Positions 8,934 to 17,606 of a stretch of DNA of 64,000 nucleotides are shown one piece after another. Each line of letters starts with the position of its first letter. Within the stretch, counting starts at the first letter, position 1. Under the pieces are notes generated by a model. That model ran no database searches. It had not been told where the DNA came from and worked only from the letters and a program-made list of their open reading frames with translations. Made by a program: the position numbers and the translations under genes. The DNA is from DATFBY01 sp035253585 (lineage in GTDB: Bacteria; Gemmatimonadota; Gemmatimonadetes; Gemmatimonadales; Gemmatimonadaceae): assembly GCA_035253585.1 (NCBI GenBank), contig DATFBY010000110.1, forward strand, positions 1 to 64,000. The letters run 5' to 3'.

Positions 8934-10219
8934 GGCAGTCCGAGACCGACGCGTGGGATGTATGTGATGCGAAGCCGCGGCTGGAGCCCCGCCGGCGCCT
9001 CGATGGAGAAGAAACGCACCTCAGCCGGATCGGACGCTTCCTCGCTCGAGACCAGCACGAGCGACCGTTGATTGATCGTCTCGTCGACTCCTCGCCAGAT
9101 ACGTAGCAGCGAGGGAATGTCGAGCCGGTGCTGGCCCGAATCGCTAGGCGTAGTGCGAATAGGATCGATGACGACGCCGAAGGAGAACGGGTCGTTCGCC
9201 AGCAGCGCCGAGCGGCCGGGATCCACGAGGTTCGACGCGATGACGATGCGCGGCGACACATTGATCGTGTCGTTCGATCCGATGACGCCGCGATTCGGCA
9301 ACTGCGTGAGAATGAGCGATGCTCGAACGATGGTAGTCGAGTCGATGATCTGCGACGGAATCACGAAGCGGAGGAACACGCGCTTGGCAGGTAGTCCGCC
9401 CACGGCAAGAACCGCTGGTGGCGTTGGCGGTGTGCCGATGAGCGCAATGGTGTAGTCCTCCAAGTCCGGCACGGGCGAGCGAGAGATCTCGAACGACGAG
9501 ATGCGCAGCGTATCGCGGACCTGCGGCGTATCGCGGTCGGAGCGAGCGAGGTAGATCAGCTGCGGTCCGGATACTCCCGCCTCGCCCTGCACCAGACGCA
9601 CTTCGGCGGTGGCCGCGCTCCGAATGAGAAGGCCGAAGCGCAAGCGCAACCCGCCGAGGATCCTCGCCTGAACGAAGGCGCGAGGCAGCTCGATGCGGAC
9701 GCTTCCCGTCAGCGAATCCTGCCGGACAGTTTTCGTGGCGAGCAGCCGGTCCGGACGAAGAAGCTGCCTTACCGCCGCAGTGTCGGGATCGGCCACGCCA
9801 GGCGCGTCGACGTCGTACACCTCGAAGGTTACCGGCGCCGTAGCGAGCTGCGTCGTCGCGGCCAGCGTCACATTGAGGAATGCGCTGTCGATGGCGACGA
9901 TGCGACGAGTGGTGGTGTCGCCGGCGGGCTTGGGGAAGATCGGCGACAGCGTGTCGTAGCGCATGACCGCCGCCGTCACCAGCGAATCGCCGCGCCTGGC
10001 TACCAGCAGCTCCCCTTCGGTCCCGAGCGGCGGAAACCCGATGAGCGTCGAGTCCTCGGACACGGGGAAAATTGTCGTGTCCTTCAGCACGACGTTCTGA
10101 TCCGGACACAGCGCCGGACAGGCCGCGCCACCAGTCACGTCTTCCTGACACGCCGAAACCAACAGCACGCACCCGAGCGTGAGCCCGAGCGCGCGCACCG
10201 AATCACGCAAGCCGAACAC
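8930..10219 (-). CDS. Lipoprotein, hypothetical, beta-rich
   Basis: 429 residues with a lipoprotein signal peptide and lipobox LVSAC, lipidated Cys at about 24. The body is beta-rich and Ser/Thr/Asp-rich with no motif I recognise. The start is chosen as GTG at 10219 because GGAAGG lies five bases upstream and the signal peptide then has normal length; TTG at 10237 and GTG at 10198 are alternatives. It overlaps the end of the EutN gene and couples to the barrel gene downstream. Probably an outer-membrane-associated partner of that barrel (inference). Confidence 0.65.
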   Translation of the reverse strand: MFGLRDSVRALGLTLGCVLLVSACQEDVTGGAACPALCPDQNVVLKDTTIFPVSEDSTLIGFPPLGTEGELLVARRGDSLVTAAVMRYDTLSPIFPKPAGDTTTRRIVAIDSAFLNVTLAATTQLATAPVTFEVYDVDAPGVADPDTAAVRQLLRPDRLLATKTVRQDSLTGSVRIELPRAFVQARILGGLRLRFGLLIRSAATAEVRLVQGEAGVSGPQLIYLARSDRDTPQVRDTLRISSFEISRSPVPDLEDYTIALIGTPPTPPAVLAVGGLPAKRVFLRFVIPSQIIDSTTIVRASLILTQLPNRGVIGSNDTINVSPRIVIASNLVDPGRSALLANDPFSFGVVIDPIRTTPSDSGQHRLDIPSLLRIWRGVDETINQRSLVLVSSEEASDPAEVRFFSIEAPAGLQPRLRITYIPRVGLGLP

Positions 10220-10490
10220 TCTTTCCTTCCACGTCAAAGCTGTCCACGATGCCCATGATGACGGCGTCGACGGGGCGATCCTTTGTGACCGCCGTCTGTC
10301 GCGCCGAGCTTCCCGTCGCGTAGAGAATCACTTCACCCATCCCCGCGCCGACGCTGTCCACCGCCACTACGTACCCGCCTTCCCTGTCGAGCGTGGTCGT
10401 CAGGTTCTCCACCACGAGGAGCTTGAGCGAAGCCAGCGACGGATCCTTCCGCGTCGAGACGACGGTGCCCACGATGCGGCCGAGCTTCAT
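10203..10490 (-). CDS. EutN/CcmL-family bacterial microcompartment vertex protein
   Basis: 95 residues matching the EutN/CcmL pentamer fold: MKLGRIVGTVVSTRKDPSL, then LKLLVVENL, GGYVVAVDSVGAGMGEVIL, GSSARQT and KDRPVDAVIMGIVD. In microcompartments such pentamers cap the icosahedral vertices. No hexameric shell (BMC-H) gene occurs in the window. ATG at 10490 overlaps the cdd stop by ATGA, tying it to alr-deoB-cdd. Deoxyribose and pentose-phosphate metabolism does occur in some microcompartment types, so the position after deoB and cdd is suggestive. Confidence 0.9.
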   Translation of the reverse strand: MKLGRIVGTVVSTRKDPSLASLKLLVVENLTTTLDREGGYVVAVDSVGAGMGEVILYATGSSARQTAVTKDRPVDAVIMGIVDSFDVEGKSVRLA

Positions 10491-10897
10491 GAGCGATCCA
10501 GGGAGGAAGGGGTGAATGGATGTGGAAGGAGCTGGAAAAGCGTCCAGCGCGTCTCCTTCCCTCCGGTGGTGCAGCTGAGAATGTCGACGTCGTTCCCAAA
10601 CTCGCCCAGCACCTGACGGCACTCGCCGCATGGCGCCGCGGGAACGATAGCCTCGGTCGCGATGACGAGACGCTCGAACTCCCGGTCGCCGTTGGCGACG
10701 GCAGCGAGCACCGCCCCGCGTTCGGCGCAAATACCCGCCGTGTACGACGCATTCTCGACGTTGCAACCCACGTACGTCTTTCCACTCCGAGTGCGAAGAG
10801 CCGCACCCACGCGGAAGTTCGAGTACGGCGCGTAGGCGCGGTTCATGACCTGGAACGCGGCATCACGCAACGAGTCGGAATTGTTGCCAGTGCTCAC
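10487..10897 (-). CDS. cdd: Cytidine deaminase
   Basis: Hydrolyses cytidine or deoxycytidine to uridine or deoxyuridine for pyrimidine salvage. 136 residues, the size of the tetrameric class. Zinc and catalytic motifs are CAERGA (C57, E59) and PCGECRQ (C90, C93), giving the three-Cys zinc site; NVENASY binds the ribose. GTG at 10897 overlaps the deoB stop (GTGA); the open frame extends to 11050 but out of family. C-terminus is about ten residues longer than usual. Confidence 0.94.
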   Translation of the reverse strand: MSTGNNSDSLRDAAFQVMNRAYAPYSNFRVGAALRTRSGKTYVGCNVENASYTAGICAERGAVLAAVANGDREFERLVIATEAIVPAAPCGECRQVLGEFGNDVDILSCTTGGKETRWTLFQLLPHPFTPSSLDRS

Positions 10898-12060
10898 TCG
10901 CTCACCAGGTCGCCGAGGAACGATCTGCCTCGTCCCCGGAAGGACACGCCGAACCACTCGGCAACAGTTGCTCCGAGATCGGAGAATGTGTCGCGCTCGC
11001 CGAGTGCCCGCGGACGGACGCGCGGTCCCAGCGCGAGGAGTGGAACGCACTCGCGCGAATGGTCCGTTGACGGCGTAGTGGGGTCGTTGCCGTGATCGGC
11101 AGTCAGGAAAAGCAGGTCGTCCTCGTGCAGTGCGGCCTGTAGGTCAGGGAGGGCGCGATCGAACGCCCGAAGCCCCTCATGGAACCCCGGTGCGTCGTTT
11201 CTGTGCCCCCAAACTTGGTCGAAATCTACAAGGTTGGCGAAGATGAGCCCACTGCGCTGCTCAGCGAGGGCTCTCAAAAGGGCGGCTACGCCGGCCGCAT
11301 TGTCGGGGGTGTGCTCCGACGTGATTCCCCGACGGGCGAATAAGTCATCTACCTTACCGACACCACGGCGGGGTATCTCGGCCGCGGCCAGCGCGTCGAG
11401 CAGCGTCTCCCCTGGGGGCTCGATCGAGAAGTCGCGGCGATTCCCGGTGCGCGTGTAGGCACCCGGAGACCCTACGAACGGCCGGGCGATCACGCGCGAC
11501 AGGTTGTGCGGCGGTTGGAGCATCTCCCGCGCAATCTCGCAGGCGCGGTAGAGCTCCTCGAGTGGAACTGTCTGCTCATGGGCCGCAATCTGAAAAACCG
11601 AATCCGCGGACGTGTAGACGATCCATGCGCCCGAGCGCTGGTGCTCGGGCCCGTATTGGTCGATGACGGCCGTGCCGCTCGCCACGACGTTACCGATGAC
11701 GGCTCGGCCGGTTCGCCGCGAGAACTCGCGCACGACCGGATCGGGGAAGCCGTTCGGGTACGTCGGAAATGGCGTATCGAGATGCACACCCGCGATCTCC
11801 CAATGCCCCGCGGTGCTGTCCTTCCCAGCTGACTTCGGCTGCATGAGACCCCAGGCGGCGCTCGGAGTCGCAGCGGGTGAGACGCCTTGAAGCGGCTTGA
11901 TGCGGCCCAACCCGGCACGCTCGAGGTTCGGGAGCCGCAGACCGCCTATGGCGCGCGCGAGGTTGCCGAGGGTGTCGCTTCCCTCGTCGCCGTACGCGCC
12001 CGCGTCAGGCGCCGCGCCGATGCCGACGCCGTCGAGCACCAGAATCGTGGCTCGCCTCAC
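10894..12060 (-). CDS. deoB: Phosphopentomutase
   Basis: Interconverts ribose-1- and ribose-5-phosphate (and the deoxy forms), linking nucleoside cleavage to central metabolism. 388 residues, alkaline-phosphatase fold: N-terminal metal motif LDGVGIGAAPDA, catalytic Thr segment KDSTAGHWE near residue 80, and C-terminal metal ligands in DFDQVWGHRND, TADHGNDPTT and TDHSREC. GTG at 12060 overlaps the alr stop. With cdd it makes a nucleoside-salvage pair inside an operon headed by alr. Confidence 0.95.
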   Translation of the reverse strand: MRRATILVLDGVGIGAAPDAGAYGDEGSDTLGNLARAIGGLRLPNLERAGLGRIKPLQGVSPAATPSAAWGLMQPKSAGKDSTAGHWEIAGVHLDTPFPTYPNGFPDPVVREFSRRTGRAVIGNVVASGTAVIDQYGPEHQRSGAWIVYTSADSVFQIAAHEQTVPLEELYRACEIAREMLQPPHNLSRVIARPFVGSPGAYTRTGNRRDFSIEPPGETLLDALAAAEIPRRGVGKVDDLFARRGITSEHTPDNAAGVAALLRALAEQRSGLIFANLVDFDQVWGHRNDAPGFHEGLRAFDRALPDLQAALHEDDLLFLTADHGNDPTTPSTDHSRECVPLLALGPRVRPRALGERDTFSDLGATVAEWFGVSFRGRGRSFLGDLVSE

Positions 12061-13142
12061 GCGCCGGCTTCCTGGTAGACGTGGGGAAGACGAGGAACTC
12101 CGAGCCCGGTGAGGAACTCGTAAGGATGCACGTTGCCTAACGAGGCGACGTCCTCGACCGTGATCAGGTGCTCACCATCCCGGCCGATGAGCGTGGCGCG
12201 ATCGCCTAACGAGCACGGGACGTCGCTGACATCGATCATCGTCATGTCCATCGTCACCACGCCCAATACCGGGACGAAGCGGCCATTGATGATGGCGCGT
12301 CCGCGTCCACTCATCGCGCGCGGATAGCCGTCGGCGTACCCGATCGCAAGCGTGGCCACGCGGCGCTCAGCGGACGCGATGTACGTTGCGTCGTAGCTCA
12401 CGCTCGCCCCTACGGGGATGGTGCGAAGATCTACCACCGATGCGCGCAGCGAGACGACGGGCTCGGGGAAGATCGCGGCTCCGCCGCCGCTGCCCACCCC
12501 ATAGAGGAACACGCCAGGCCTCACGACATCCCATTCGGAGCCGCGGCGTCGCGCGATCGCGGCGGAGTTCTCGGTGCTGAGCAATGCTGGCCTTGCCGGA
12601 AGCTCCGCCAATGCCTGGCGAAAGAGCCGCTCCTGCTCTTCCATGCTTCCGTTGCCGAGCTCGGCCGAGTGGAAGTGCGTGAACGCACCTTCTGGTGGCG
12701 ACGTGATCAGTGCATCGCGGAGCTGGGCGGTAGCATCCCATCGCACGCCGGCGCGACTCATTCCGGTGTCCACGCCCAGATGCCATGCACCGCCGCCGAT
12801 CGAGTGCCAGTCCACGATTTCGGCGCTCCGACTGAGTATGGGCGTGACACGCGCATCGCGAGCGACACGAAGGTCGGCGGAATCGAGCGGAGTGAAGACC
12901 ACGACGGGTCGCTCGATCCCCGCTCGGCGCAGCTCGGCGCCTTCGGCGACTGTCGCAACACCGTAGCCCCACGGCTCCAGCCGCTCGAGCGCCAACGCGG
13001 CGCGTACCGCGCCCGTTCCGTACGCGTCGGCTTTGAGCATCGGGAGGAGCGGCACTCCAGCCCGTGCGGCGAGTGCGGCTCCATTGCGAACCAACGCGCC
13101 CAAGTCGATCTCGACCCAGGCGCGTGTCAGGTGCTTCTGCAT
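12057..13142 (-). CDS. alr: Alanine racemase
   Basis: PLP enzyme making D-alanine for peptidoglycan. 361 residues: PLP-binding Lys at about 37 in LKADAYGTG, catalytic Tyr at about 250 in VSYDATY, and the C-terminal MDMTMIDV and LTGLGVPR segments. The usual AYGHG is AYGTG here, a mild deviation. Two TTA codons in the C-terminal part come from GCCTAACGAG motifs at 12135 and 12204. First gene of the run alr-deoB-cdd-eutN-lipoprotein-barrel-kinase; its promoter overlaps that of mazG. Confidence 0.95.
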   Translation of the reverse strand: MQKHLTRAWVEIDLGALVRNGAALAARAGVPLLPMLKADAYGTGAVRAALALERLEPWGYGVATVAEGAELRRAGIERPVVVFTPLDSADLRVARDARVTPILSRSAEIVDWHSIGGGAWHLGVDTGMSRAGVRWDATAQLRDALITSPPEGAFTHFHSAELGNGSMEEQERLFRQALAELPARPALLSTENSAAIARRRGSEWDVVRPGVFLYGVGSGGGAAIFPEPVVSLRASVVDLRTIPVGASVSYDATYIASAERRVATLAIGYADGYPRAMSGRGRAIINGRFVPVLGVVTMDMTMIDVSDVPCSLGDRATLIGRDGEHLITVEDVASLGNVHPYEFLTGLGVPRLPHVYQEAGA

Positions 13143-13171
13143 TGACGCGTCATTTGGTGCGCGGGTAGTAT
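13142..13171 (+). promoter_or_regulatory. Promoter of mazG
   Basis: TTGACG (13142-13147), an 18-base spacer and TAGTAT (13166-13171). The transcript would reach the mazG ATG at 13190 after a short leader holding GGAGGA (13181-13186). The -35 begins on the last base of the alr start codon region. Confidence 0.6.
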
Positions 13172-13195
13172 ACCGGCGCCGGAGGAGCGATGCAA
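13167..13195 (-). promoter_or_regulatory. Promoter of alr operon, overlapping the mazG promoter
   Basis: On the minus strand TTGCAT (13195-13190), a 17-base spacer and TATACT (13172-13167). The two -10 boxes share five base pairs and the -35 lies in the mazG start codon, so the two promoters cannot be occupied at the same time. Confidence 0.55.
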
Positions 13196-13984
13196 GATAA
13201 GCCTACACTTGAAGATGCGCTCGCGCTCATGCGCGACCTCAGAGCTCGGTGCGAGTGGGATCGCGAGCAGACGCACGAGTCGCTGCGGCCGTACCTGATC
13301 GAGGAGGCGCACGAGCTGGACGACGCGATCCGTCGTGCGTCGGCGGAAGGCTCGTCGGCCATGCGAGAGGAGCTGGGCGACGTCCTCCTCCAGGTGCTCT
13401 TCCATTCGGTGATCGCCGAGGAGCGCGGCGAGTTCGATGCACGCGACGTCGCGGCGTCGCTCATCGCCAAGATGAAGCGGCGGCATCCGCACCTGTTCGA
13501 AGGAGGACCGCGAGAGAACTGGGAAAAGATGAAGGCGAAGTCGCGCGGCTCGATCGCCGAGGGGTTGCCGGCGGGCTTACCGTCGCTGCATCGCGCTCAT
13601 CGCCTACAGGATCGCGCGGCCGGTGTCGGCTTCGATTGGGACGATACCGAAGGCCCAGCGCAGAAAGTGATCGAGGAGCTGGAAGAGGCGCGCACCCTTC
13701 TTCGCGAGCAAGCCGCTCGCACCGATGCCGCGGCCGCGCCAGCGGACGCTGGCGTTCAGCGCGAGATCGAGTCGGAGCTGGGCGATCTTCTCTTTGCCGT
13801 CGTGAACCTCTGCCGCCGCGCCGGCGTTCACCCCGCGCTCGCACTCGATCGGGCCAATGACAAATTCGTTAGGCGGTTCGAGGCGGTGGAAAAGTTGGCC
13901 GGGGAGCGAGGGGTAATAATGGGAGAGGCAAGCTTGGCGGAGCTGGACGAGCTATGGGAAGAAATCAAAAGGCTCGAAGGCTAG
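13190..13984 (+). CDS. mazG: Nucleoside triphosphate pyrophosphohydrolase MazG
   Basis: Hydrolyses (d)NTPs to monophosphate and pyrophosphate, a house-cleaning enzyme. 264 residues with two MazG repeats: the first has the metal motif EEAHELDD and EELGDVL (about 38-68) and the RRHPHLFEG segment; the second has VIEELEEA and ESELGDLLFAVVNL followed by PALALDRANDKF. ATG at 13190 has a strong GGAGGA. Stands alone on the plus strand, convergent with asnS. Confidence 0.94.
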   Translation: MQDKPTLEDALALMRDLRARCEWDREQTHESLRPYLIEEAHELDDAIRRASAEGSSAMREELGDVLLQVLFHSVIAEERGEFDARDVAASLIAKMKRRHPHLFEGGPRENWEKMKAKSRGSIAEGLPAGLPSLHRAHRLQDRAAGVGFDWDDTEGPAQKVIEELEEARTLLREQAARTDAAAAPADAGVQREIESELGDLLFAVVNLCRRAGVHPALALDRANDKFVRRFEAVEKLAGERGVIMGEASLAELDELWEEIKRLEG

Positions 13985-14006
13985 CAGATCCCAGATGCAC
14001 TCCAGT

Positions 14007-15308
14007 TTACGGCCTGACCCGGTTCATCATCCTCGGAAAAGCTATCGTCTCTCTCAAGTGCGGGACTCCACAAATCCACGCCACCGTGCGCTCGAGACCC
14101 AGGCCGAACCCGGCGTGGACGAAGGTTCCATATTTCCGAAGGTCGAGATACCAGCCGTACGCATCTTCCGGCAGTCTTTCTTCGCGGATGCGATGTAGCA
14201 GCTTGTCGTAGTCATCTTCGCGCTGGCTGCCGCCGATGATCTCGCCGTAGCCCTCGGGGGCGAGGAGATCGTCGCAGAGCACCGTGCGTGGATCGGCCGG
14301 GTTCTCCTTCATGTAGAACGCTTTCGCTTCCTTCGGGTAGTTCATCACGAACACCGGCTTTTCGTAATCGGCGACGATGAGCGCTTCGTCCTCGGCGCCG
14401 AGGTCGTCTCCCCATTTGATGGCGCTTCCCTTCTGCTGCAACAGCGGCACGGCATCCGAATAGTCGAGCCGTGGAAACGGCGGCACGATCGGCTCGAGCT
14501 TCTTCACATCGCGCTCCAGGTCTTTCAGCTCGGCCGCGCGGCGATCGACGCACCGCTGGACGAGGTACGACACGAACTCTTCTTGCAGCACCATGTTCGC
14601 GGCGCTGTCGTTCCACGCAACCTCCGGCTCGATCATCCAGAACTCGCTCAGATGACGCCGTGTTTTCGATTTTTCCGCGCGGAACGTCGGACCGAACGTG
14701 TAGATCTTGCCGAGCGAGGCGGCGGCCGCCTCGCCATAGAGCTGTCCCGTCTGCGCGAGATACGCCTGGCCTTCGTCGAAATATTCCGTCGAGAACAGCC
14801 CCGACCGCTCGCCGATCGCGGCGGTCAAGATGGGCGTGTCAACCCGAACGAAGCCACGATCGTAGAAGAAATCATGGATCGCCTGCTCGATCTCGTGCCT
14901 GACGAGCATGATCGCGCGCTGGCGTGGACTGCGGAGCCACAGGTGGCGGTGATCGAGCAGGAAGTCGATGCCGTGTTCCTTGGGCTGGATCGGGTAGTCG
15001 ATCGGAGACGCGCCGATGATCGTCAGATCGGTGACGCCCATCTCGTACCCGCCGGGCGCTCGGGCGTCGGCCCGCACCTCCCCACAGATGATGAGGGATG
15101 TCTCGGTAGTCAGTGCCGCGAAGCGCTCCCATGTTTCCGGCGTCACCGAACTCTTCGCCAGAACCGCCTGCATGATCCCACTTCCATCGCGCACGACTAC
15201 GAAGGCAACTTTCCCGGACGAGCGAAGGTGGGTGACCCACCCCCGAACGCACGCGCGCTGGCCGGTAAAGCCATGCAGATCGCCGATGCTGGCGTAGGGC
15301 AATGTCAT
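14007..15308 (-). CDS. asnS: Asparaginyl-tRNA synthetase
   Basis: Charges tRNA-Asn. 433 residues: N-terminal OB-fold anticodon domain (VRGWVTHLRSSGKVAFVVVRDG), then class II core with HRHLWLRS, FVRVDTPILT (motif 1), TFRAEKSKTRRHLSEFWMIEPE (motif 2) and GFGLGLERTVAWICG (motif 3). The KTRRHLSEFWMIEPE form and lack of an insertion domain favour AsnS over AspS. ATG at 15308 suits the family; the open frame runs on to 15443. Its presence means Asn-tRNA can be made directly, not only by transamidation. Confidence 0.92.
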   Translation of the reverse strand: MTLPYASIGDLHGFTGQRACVRGWVTHLRSSGKVAFVVVRDGSGIMQAVLAKSSVTPETWERFAALTTETSLIICGEVRADARAPGGYEMGVTDLTIIGASPIDYPIQPKEHGIDFLLDHRHLWLRSPRQRAIMLVRHEIEQAIHDFFYDRGFVRVDTPILTAAIGERSGLFSTEYFDEGQAYLAQTGQLYGEAAAASLGKIYTFGPTFRAEKSKTRRHLSEFWMIEPEVAWNDSAANMVLQEEFVSYLVQRCVDRRAAELKDLERDVKKLEPIVPPFPRLDYSDAVPLLQQKGSAIKWGDDLGAEDEALIVADYEKPVFVMNYPKEAKAFYMKENPADPRTVLCDDLLAPEGYGEIIGGSQREDDYDKLLHRIREERLPEDAYGWYLDLRKYGTFVHAGFGLGLERTVAWICGVPHLRETIAFPRMMNRVRP

Positions 15309-15336
15309 TGATTTGGCTTGGCTTACGTGGCCGGGC

Positions 15337-15365
15337 AAGCTAGAGTACCCGTACTTCGCTGTCAA
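15337..15365 (-). promoter_or_regulatory. Candidate asnS promoter
   Basis: A perfect TTGACA (15365-15360) and, 17 bases on, a poor -10 TAGCTT (15342-15337). The leader would be about 22 bases. The rest of the 224-base gap 15309-15532 shows no other clear element. Confidence 0.35.
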
Positions 15366-15532
15366 CGGCGTGTCACGTGTGATTTCCATCACGTTGCGCA
15401 GCTGGACTACGGCGTAGTCGTTGCAACTGACATCAAACCGCATTCACGCGTGCGAGATTCGGACTTTCGTTGCGAGGTCTGGTCGAGCCGCTCGCCAAGG
15501 ACACGGGTGACCCTCTTCGCGCATCCCCTGAC

Positions 15533-17029
15533 GTGAAGATCCGCACGAAGCTGGGGCTCGGGCTGCTCACCATCGTGGTGGTGCTGCTCGCGCCACTGCT
15601 ATTCGCCTTGCGGTCTCTCGAGCGACTGCACGACACGACGCGCGATCTCCAGCGAGGTGAGTTCGCGGCGTCGCTTCTCCTCGGCCGTTTGCGCACGAGC
15701 GTCGAGGAGCTCAGACGAGCCGAGGATCGCGTCGCCATCGTGCGCGATACGGCCAGCCGTATCGCAATGGAGCGCCAGGTCGACACGCTTCGGGCGCGGA
15801 CCGACTCACTTCGGCTGCTCGGACTGGACAGCGCCGGCGTCGCGGTCGCCGCGGTGCTGGCCAGCATCGAAAATCACGCGCGTGACGAGTATGCTGCCGC
15901 GATGAATGGACGGATCGAAGTGCTCGACTCGATCTCGAATCGGCACGTGCGCCCGGCGTTGCGTGACATGGAGACGGTCATCAGGACCGCAGAGGGCTCC
16001 CTGCGACTTCGCACCGCCGACCGCGTTCGCGATGCGGCCGATGAAACCGGCAATGCCCAGCGAGCGGCTGGCTTCGCGCTGGCGGTCGCGCTCGTGCTGG
16101 CTCTCGGGATTGCCATCGGTCTCTGGCGTTCCATTAGCCGGCCGGTGCGTGACCTCGAGGAAGGGATGGCCGCTGTGGCCAGTGGCAAGTTCGATCACCG
16201 CATCGAGGTGTCGACCGAGCGACGTGACGAGTTCGGTCAGCTCGCCAAGAGCTACGAGGTGATGGCGCAGCAGCTCGCGCAGCTCGATCAGCTCCGAGCC
16301 GAATTCATCTCGATCGCCTCGCACGAGCTCAAGACGCCGATCAACGTGATCGTCGGATATCTTCAATTGATGGAGGAAGGCGTCTACGGACCCGTGACGC
16401 CGCGCATGCGGGAAGTGCTGCTGACGCTCGAGAATCAGACCAAGATGCTCGCGCGTCTCGCCCATCAGTTGCTCGACGTGAGCCGCTTCGAGGCGGGCGG
16501 CGGGAAGCTGGAGCTTCGTCGGTTCGCGCTGGCACCGTTCCTCGACGAGCTCGAAGGGACGTTCCGAGTGTTGGCGATGCAGCGCGGCGTGAACTTCAAT
16601 ATTCTTCGGGAGGAGCCACTCCCCGATGAAGTCGTCTGGGACCAGGAGCGCATGAACGAAGTGCTGGGCAATCTCCTGTCGAACGCCTTCAAGTTCACCG
16701 GTCGCGGTGGCTCCGTCGAGCTCAGCATTGCCCATGACAGCGGGACGGTACAGGTCGCCGTGCGCGACAGCGGCGCGGGGATTCCACCCGAGCAGCTTCC
16801 GCGCATCTTCGAGAAGTTCTATCAGGCCGACAATCAGGGATCGGCCACGCAAGGCGGGACGGGACTGGGGCTGGCAATTGCCAAGCAGATCGTCGTAGCG
16901 CACGGAGGCGCGATCTCGGTGGACAGCACGGTTGGGGTCGGGACGACGTTCACCATCGCGCTGCCGGTCACGGCCGGCGGCCGGATTAGCGCGCAGGTTC
17001 CGGCGGAGTCGGCTGGAGCGATGGCGTGA
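15533..17029 (+). CDS. Membrane sensor histidine kinase (HAMP-HisKA-HATPase)
   Basis: 498 residues: TM1 at about 6-28, a roughly 150-residue helical periplasmic sensor, TM2 around 178-198, HAMP with ISRPVRDLEEGM, HisKA with FISIASHELKTP, and HATPase with NLLSNAFKF, DSGAGIPPEQ and GGTGLGLAIAK. Start GTG at 15533 puts VKIRTKLGLG before TM1; a TTG at 15470 is possible but adds an unlikely N-terminus. The end overlaps the downstream lipoprotein gene by four bases. No response regulator adjoins it. The kinase plus lipoprotein layout recalls GlrK-QseG of enterobacteria. Confidence 0.9.
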   Translation: MKIRTKLGLGLLTIVVVLLAPLLFALRSLERLHDTTRDLQRGEFAASLLLGRLRTSVEELRRAEDRVAIVRDTASRIAMERQVDTLRARTDSLRLLGLDSAGVAVAAVLASIENHARDEYAAAMNGRIEVLDSISNRHVRPALRDMETVIRTAEGSLRLRTADRVRDAADETGNAQRAAGFALAVALVLALGIAIGLWRSISRPVRDLEEGMAAVASGKFDHRIEVSTERRDEFGQLAKSYEVMAQQLAQLDQLRAEFISIASHELKTPINVIVGYLQLMEEGVYGPVTPRMREVLLTLENQTKMLARLAHQLLDVSRFEAGGGKLELRRFALAPFLDELEGTFRVLAMQRGVNFNILREEPLPDEVVWDQERMNEVLGNLLSNAFKFTGRGGSVELSIAHDSGTVQVAVRDSGAGIPPEQLPRIFEKFYQADNQGSATQGGTGLGLAIAKQIVVAHGGAISVDSTVGVGTTFTIALPVTAGGRISAQVPAESAGAMA

Positions 17030-17592
17030 AGCTCATCGCCTTCGTTGGTGCCGTCCTCCTGGTGACAGCGTGTGTGCGTGGACGCGGTGTCAATCAGGCG
17101 GCGTCGATCGATGTCTGGGCGACACGCGACTGGCCGGCCGCGCTCGCATCGGCGCAGCAAGCAGCGGCCGAAGGGCGCTACGACGCCGCCGATCGGGAGC
17201 TGTCGTTCTTCGCCGAGCGAAATCCCGGGACGCTTCAGGCGCGAGAGGCATCCTACTGGCGGGCGATGTTCCTGCTCGATCCGGCTAACGACGGTGGGGA
17301 TCCCACGGCGGCGCTGGCACAGCTCCAGCGATACCTCACCGACAGTCTGGCTTTCACGCCTCACCGCGGCGAGGCGATGATGCTGCGGCGCCTGGCAACG
17401 GAGCTCGATTCGCTGCGGCGCTCGACAGTTTCGGTTGCCACCGCCACGGCGCGCACCACGGCAGACTCCGCTGCCACCGCAAAGGAGCGAGAGATCGAGC
17501 TCGAGAAACAGAATCAGGCGCTCAAGGAGCAGCTGGAGAAAACCACCGCCGAGCTCGAGCGAATCAAGAAGCGCCTCGCTGAGCGCCCGTAA
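17026..17592 (+). CDS. Lipoprotein with C-terminal coiled coil, coupled to the kinase
   Basis: 188 residues; GTG start within the kinase's final codons. Signal peptide ends in lipobox LVTAC (Cys16). The middle (about 35-125) reads like TPR-type helices: PAALASAQQAAAEGRYDAADRELSFFAERNPG. The last 40 residues are a Lys/Glu-rich coiled coil (KEREIELEKQNQALKEQLEK). By position it could be an outer-membrane partner that tunes the kinase, as QseG does for GlrK; this is analogy only. It meets recG tail to tail with 14 bases between. Confidence 0.75.
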   Translation: MKLIAFVGAVLLVTACVRGRGVNQAASIDVWATRDWPAALASAQQAAAEGRYDAADRELSFFAERNPGTLQAREASYWRAMFLLDPANDGGDPTAALAQLQRYLTDSLAFTPHRGEAMMLRRLATELDSLRRSTVSVATATARTTADSAATAKEREIELEKQNQALKEQLEKTTAELERIKKRLAERP

Positions 17593-17606
17593 GTACCGCC
17601 AGTCGC

